Origin: Desulfobulbaceae bacterium
GTDB taxonomy: Bacteria; Desulfobacterota; Desulfobulbia; Desulfobulbales; Desulfocapsaceae
Assembly: GCA_031256095.1 (NCBI GenBank)
Contig: JAIRRG010000163.1
Coordinates: forward strand, 1 to 6,689
Length of the DNA stretch: 6,689 nt
Direction: 5' to 3'
Shown: positions 5,827 to 6,689 of the stretch, in pieces
Layout of the letters: every line of letters starts with the position of its first letter
Position numbering within the stretch: the first letter of the stretch is position 1
Made by a program: the position numbers and the translations under genes
Notes under the pieces: generated by a model
What the model was told of the DNA's origin: nothing
The model's input: only the letters and a program-made list of their open reading frames with translations
The model's database searches: none

Positions 5827-5879
5827 TGAATCATCAAGACAAAAGGCTGGCGCAAAAGAGGAGTACTCCTCACCCATGA
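5826..5879 (+). CDS. micro-ORF of 17 codons upstream of trpC
   Basis: ATG at 5826 is preceded by GGGAGG (5815-5820) with a 5-nt spacer. It encodes MNHQDKRLAQKRSTPHP, basic and without Trp, and its stop TGA (5877-5879) overlaps the ATG of trpC (5876-5878) in the ATGA pattern typical of coupled genes. A ribosome translating it would pass through the palindrome that holds the trpC Shine-Dalgarno. No family is recognised. Confidence 0.35.
   Translation: MNHQDKRLAQKRSTPHP
5858..5871 (+). promoter_or_regulatory. 14-bp palindrome containing the trpC Shine-Dalgarno
   Basis: GAGGAGTACTCCTC is a perfect palindrome. In RNA it can fold as GAGGA-GUAC-UCCUC, a five-pair hairpin with a four-base loop, which would hide the GAGGAG ribosome site of trpC. 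That site lies 12 nt from the ATG, a long spacer, so initiation may depend on translation of the micro-ORF running through it. Confidence 0.45.
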
Positions 5880-6676
5880 TCCTTGATACCATCGTCGCCC
5901 GCAAAAAAGAAGAAGTCGCCAAGCTCAAGCGAGAAGGCATCCGCATCCCGGAAGAATTTGTGGGTAAACCGTTGCCGCCGCGCCGCCCCTTCCGTCAGGC
6001 TCTTCTTGAGGCGCCAGGAGTTTCTATCATCGCCGAAGTGAAAAAAGCCTCACCTTCCAAGGGCTTGATCCGCGCCGATTTCAACCCGGAGGAAATCGCC
6101 GGTGGTTATCGGCGGCTGGGGGCGCAGGCAATTTCGGTTTTGACCGACGCCGACTTCTTTCAAGGGTCGCCCGCCTATCTGATGCGGGTGCGGCAGGCGG
6201 TGGATTTGCCGGTCTTGCGCAAGGATTTCATCATTGACGCCACGCAGATCGACGAGGCGAGCGCCCTTGGCGCCGACGCCATTCTGTTGATCGCGGCCAT
6301 CCTGGATAACCAGCAATTGCGCGATTTCCGGCAACGGGCGGTAGCCCTGGGCATGGACGCCTTGCTGGAAGCGCATGACGAGCACGAGGTAAAGCGGGCG
6401 CTGGCGGCAGGCGGCCAACTGATTGGCATCAACAACCGCAACCTGAATGATTTCACCGTCGATATCGAAACCACCTTCCGCCTGAAACAATTGATTCCGC
6501 CCGGTATCGCCGTGGTCAGCGAATCCGGCCTGCAAGCACCTGACGACATGCGCCGCCTGGCTGAGGCCGGCATCACCGCCGCCCTGATCGGCGAAAGCCT
6601 GGTGCGCGACGGCGGCGACCTTCTCACCTGGATGCGGCGGGCCGCAATTGCCGAGACTGGGCCCATGGGGACATGA
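5876..6676 (+). CDS. trpC: indole-3-glycerol phosphate synthase
   Basis: A 266-residue TIM-barrel enzyme that closes the ring of 1-(2-carboxyphenylamino)-1-deoxyribulose 5-phosphate, releasing CO2 and water to give indole-3-glycerol phosphate. The family motifs are all present: IIAEVKKASPSKG (51-63) with Glu54 and Lys56, PVLRKDFI (112-119) with Lys116, LLEAHD with Glu165, IGINNRNL (183-190) with Asn186, and VVSESGL (213-219) with Glu216 and Ser217. By analogy to characterised enzymes these are the catalytic and substrate-binding residues, so it should be active. Length is normal for a stand-alone TrpC, and there is no TrpF fusion. GC content returns to the high level of trpEGD. It is separated from trpD by the insert, and the next start codon follows 1 nt after its stop. 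Confidence 0.97.
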   Translation: MILDTIVARKKEEVAKLKREGIRIPEEFVGKPLPPRRPFRQALLEAPGVSIIAEVKKASPSKGLIRADFNPEEIAGGYRRLGAQAISVLTDADFFQGSPAYLMRVRQAVDLPVLRKDFIIDATQIDEASALGADAILLIAAILDNQQLRDFRQRAVALGMDALLEAHDEHEVKRALAAGGQLIGINNRNLNDFTVDIETTFRLKQLIPPGIAVVSESGLQAPDDMRRLAEAGITAALIGESLVRDGGDLLTWMRRAAIAETGPMGT

Positions 6677-6677
6677 C

Positions 6678-6689
6678 ATGACCAGAACC
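6678..6689 (+). CDS. trpF: start of next gene, probably phosphoribosylanthranilate isomerase (partial)
   Basis: ATG at 6678 opens a frame reading MTRT up to the window edge, 1 nt after the trpC stop and 7 nt after GGGG (6667-6670). trpF commonly follows trpC and often begins with a short basic segment before the VKICG motif, so trpF is the natural guess. Only four codons are visible, so this rests on position, not on sequence. Confidence 0.4.

Noticed and set aside
6050..6679. Reverse-strand open frames of 209 and 163 codons opposite trpC
   Set aside because: They mirror the trpC codons and show no recognisable domain.
6673..6680. Third copy of the element at the trpC-trpF junction, because ATGACATG recurs
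   Set aside because: Only these eight bases are shared. The arms, AATAGGC and inner hairpin are absent upstream, so a stop-start junction explains it.

Overview
This window is a bacterial chromosome segment whose core is the front part of a tryptophan biosynthesis operon, trpE-trpG-trpD-trpC, with the first codons of what is probably trpF at the right edge. The trp genes and rpsT are GC-rich (for example 40 of 60 bases are G or C at 6241-6300) and have clear Shine-Dalgarno sites. The organism is a Gram-negative-type bacterium. The gene order and protein style suggest Desulfobacterota (former Deltaproteobacteria), but that placement is a low-to-moderate confidence inference from memory, not a search.

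Layout. Positions 1-400 hold the tail of an unidentified reading frame and a decayed, frameshifted remnant of a DUF1330-type gene. A small intact cupin gene follows (403-774), then a short remnant of what looks like a dispersed intergenic repeat. Next comes rpsT (ribosomal protein S20, GTG start), with a good sigma70-type promoter and a strong 13-bp-stem terminator, so it looks like a single-gene unit. The trp operon starts at 1416. trpE and trpG overlap by 10 nt, trpG and trpD are 12 nt apart, and trpC and the next start are 1 nt apart. TrpE and TrpG form anthranilate synthase, TrpD adds the phosphoribosyl group, TrpF (if confirmed) isomerises the product and TrpC makes indole-3-glycerol phosphate. 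No tryptophan-rich leader peptide or clear attenuator is visible in the about 100 nt before trpE.

The unusual part is the trpD-trpC gap (4580-5875, about 1.3 kb). It holds two AT-rich genes unrelated to the pathway: a GNAT acetyltransferase and an isochorismatase-fold cysteine hydrolase (23 of 60 bases G or C in sample lines of each). Two copies of a 40-nt palindromic element lie in the same orientation, one before each end of this insert. Each copy has outer arms TGTCATC / (G/A)ATGACA and a small inner GGC/GCC hairpin with a variable four-base loop. Each ends at the ATG of a micro-ORF (18 and 17 codons) that overlaps the start codon of the next gene (the GNAT gene and trpC). For trpC, the Shine-Dalgarno also sits inside a perfect 14-bp palindrome. 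The arrangement fits a mobile or recombined cassette bounded by direct repeats, or a repeated translational-control leader, or both.
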